Positions 63,796-64,000 of a stretch of DNA of 64,000 nucleotides are shown piece after piece. The position numbers were made by a program, and so were the translations under genes. The DNA is from Siphonodentalium dalli. Its lineage: Eukaryota > Mollusca > Scaphopoda > Gadilida > Siphonodentaliidae. The stretch covers positions 69,587,319 through 69,651,318 of the forward strand of contig CP136069.1 of NCBI GenBank assembly GCA_032622095.1, read 5' to 3'. The notes below the pieces were generated by a model that had not been told where the DNA came from, searched no databases, and saw only the letters and a program-made list of their open reading frames with translations. Position 1 is the first letter of the stretch, and every line of letters starts with the position of its first letter.

Positions 63796-64000
63796 CCAAA
63801 AAAATAGTATGTTTCCGCTAACAGTGTGAAAAAATTAGGGTAGGTACATGTACTAGTAGGTAAGGAATTTTTATTTTATTTTTTTATTTTTTATCCAGCT
63901 GCAGAAATACTGAACAAACTCAACCGAAGTGACATAAAATGCCAACTCATGTTGTGGGGGAAGTATTACTTTAACAAAACAGTCGAAATATACATTAAAA
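63796..64000. mobile_element. GGCC-ended element, possible left part
   Basis: 'aaggccaaaaaaatagtatg' and 'gtttccgctaacagtgtg' resemble the left end of 16849-17261; the right end is outside the window. Confidence 0.45.

Larger units (their letters stand above)
63501..64000. other. laminin intron, partial
   Basis: No upstream LN or signal-peptide exon is visible. Contains a D-family fragment (63569-63793) followed by what looks like the first part of a GGCC-ended element (from 63796). Confidence 0.75.

Overview
The window is animal nuclear DNA, most likely from a bivalve mollusc. It carries one recognisable gene on the minus strand: an internal part of a laminin gamma subunit (LAMC1 / LanB2 type). 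Nine exons (63199-63500, 25719-25849, 24093-24271, 17654-17839, 14291-14408, 12922-13029, 6824-7083, 4618-4920, 3147-3374) join in frame with AG/GT borders at every junction. They give about 605 residues: most of the LN domain, four complete LE (laminin EGF-like) modules, a fifth LE module interrupted by the L4 (IV) domain, and the start of a sixth. The signal-peptide exon lies beyond 64000, and the remaining LE modules and the coiled coil lie beyond position 1. Coding sequence is only about 1.8 kb of the 64 kb.

The bivalve assignment is an inference. It rests on the exon-intron laminin gene plus core repeats containing a 'GGCCATAACTC' motif, followed by (CAGA)n/(CGGA)n and a terminal hairpin, a type common in bivalve genomes.

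The introns are a dense and partly nested collection of non-autonomous DNA transposons. (1) Elements flanked by TTAA with CCCTTT ends (piggyBac-like), in several families (called A, B, C here), most carrying the same hairpin module. (2) A palindromic MITE of up to about 218 bp with TA flanks and CAGTAATGC ends (Tc1/mariner-like), 13 copies. (3) Elements with 8-bp target duplications (hAT-like), including the CAAGCCTTG family (called D). (4) Helitron/Helentron-like core-repeat elements. (5) A GGCC-ended family with TTA flanks (Harbinger-like). (6) Several foldbacks. The 37.3-kb intron at 25850-63198 holds most of them.

Layout: 1-3146 Helentron-like repeats splitting an A element; 3147-7083 three exons (L4 region); 7084-12921 mostly single-copy intron; 12922-17839 three LE exons; 17840-24092 nested MITEs; 24093-25849 two exons separated by a 53-bp minisatellite; 25850-63198 giant intron; 63199-63500 LN exon.

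The most unusual structures are: the minisatellite whose unit is a copy of the LE1 exon's own 3' splice site and first codons, placing about 24 decoy acceptors just upstream of the true one; a hairpin module shared by different TTAA families with compensatory stem changes; and a mosaic B element that has picked up flanking DNA from another copy 11 kb away.
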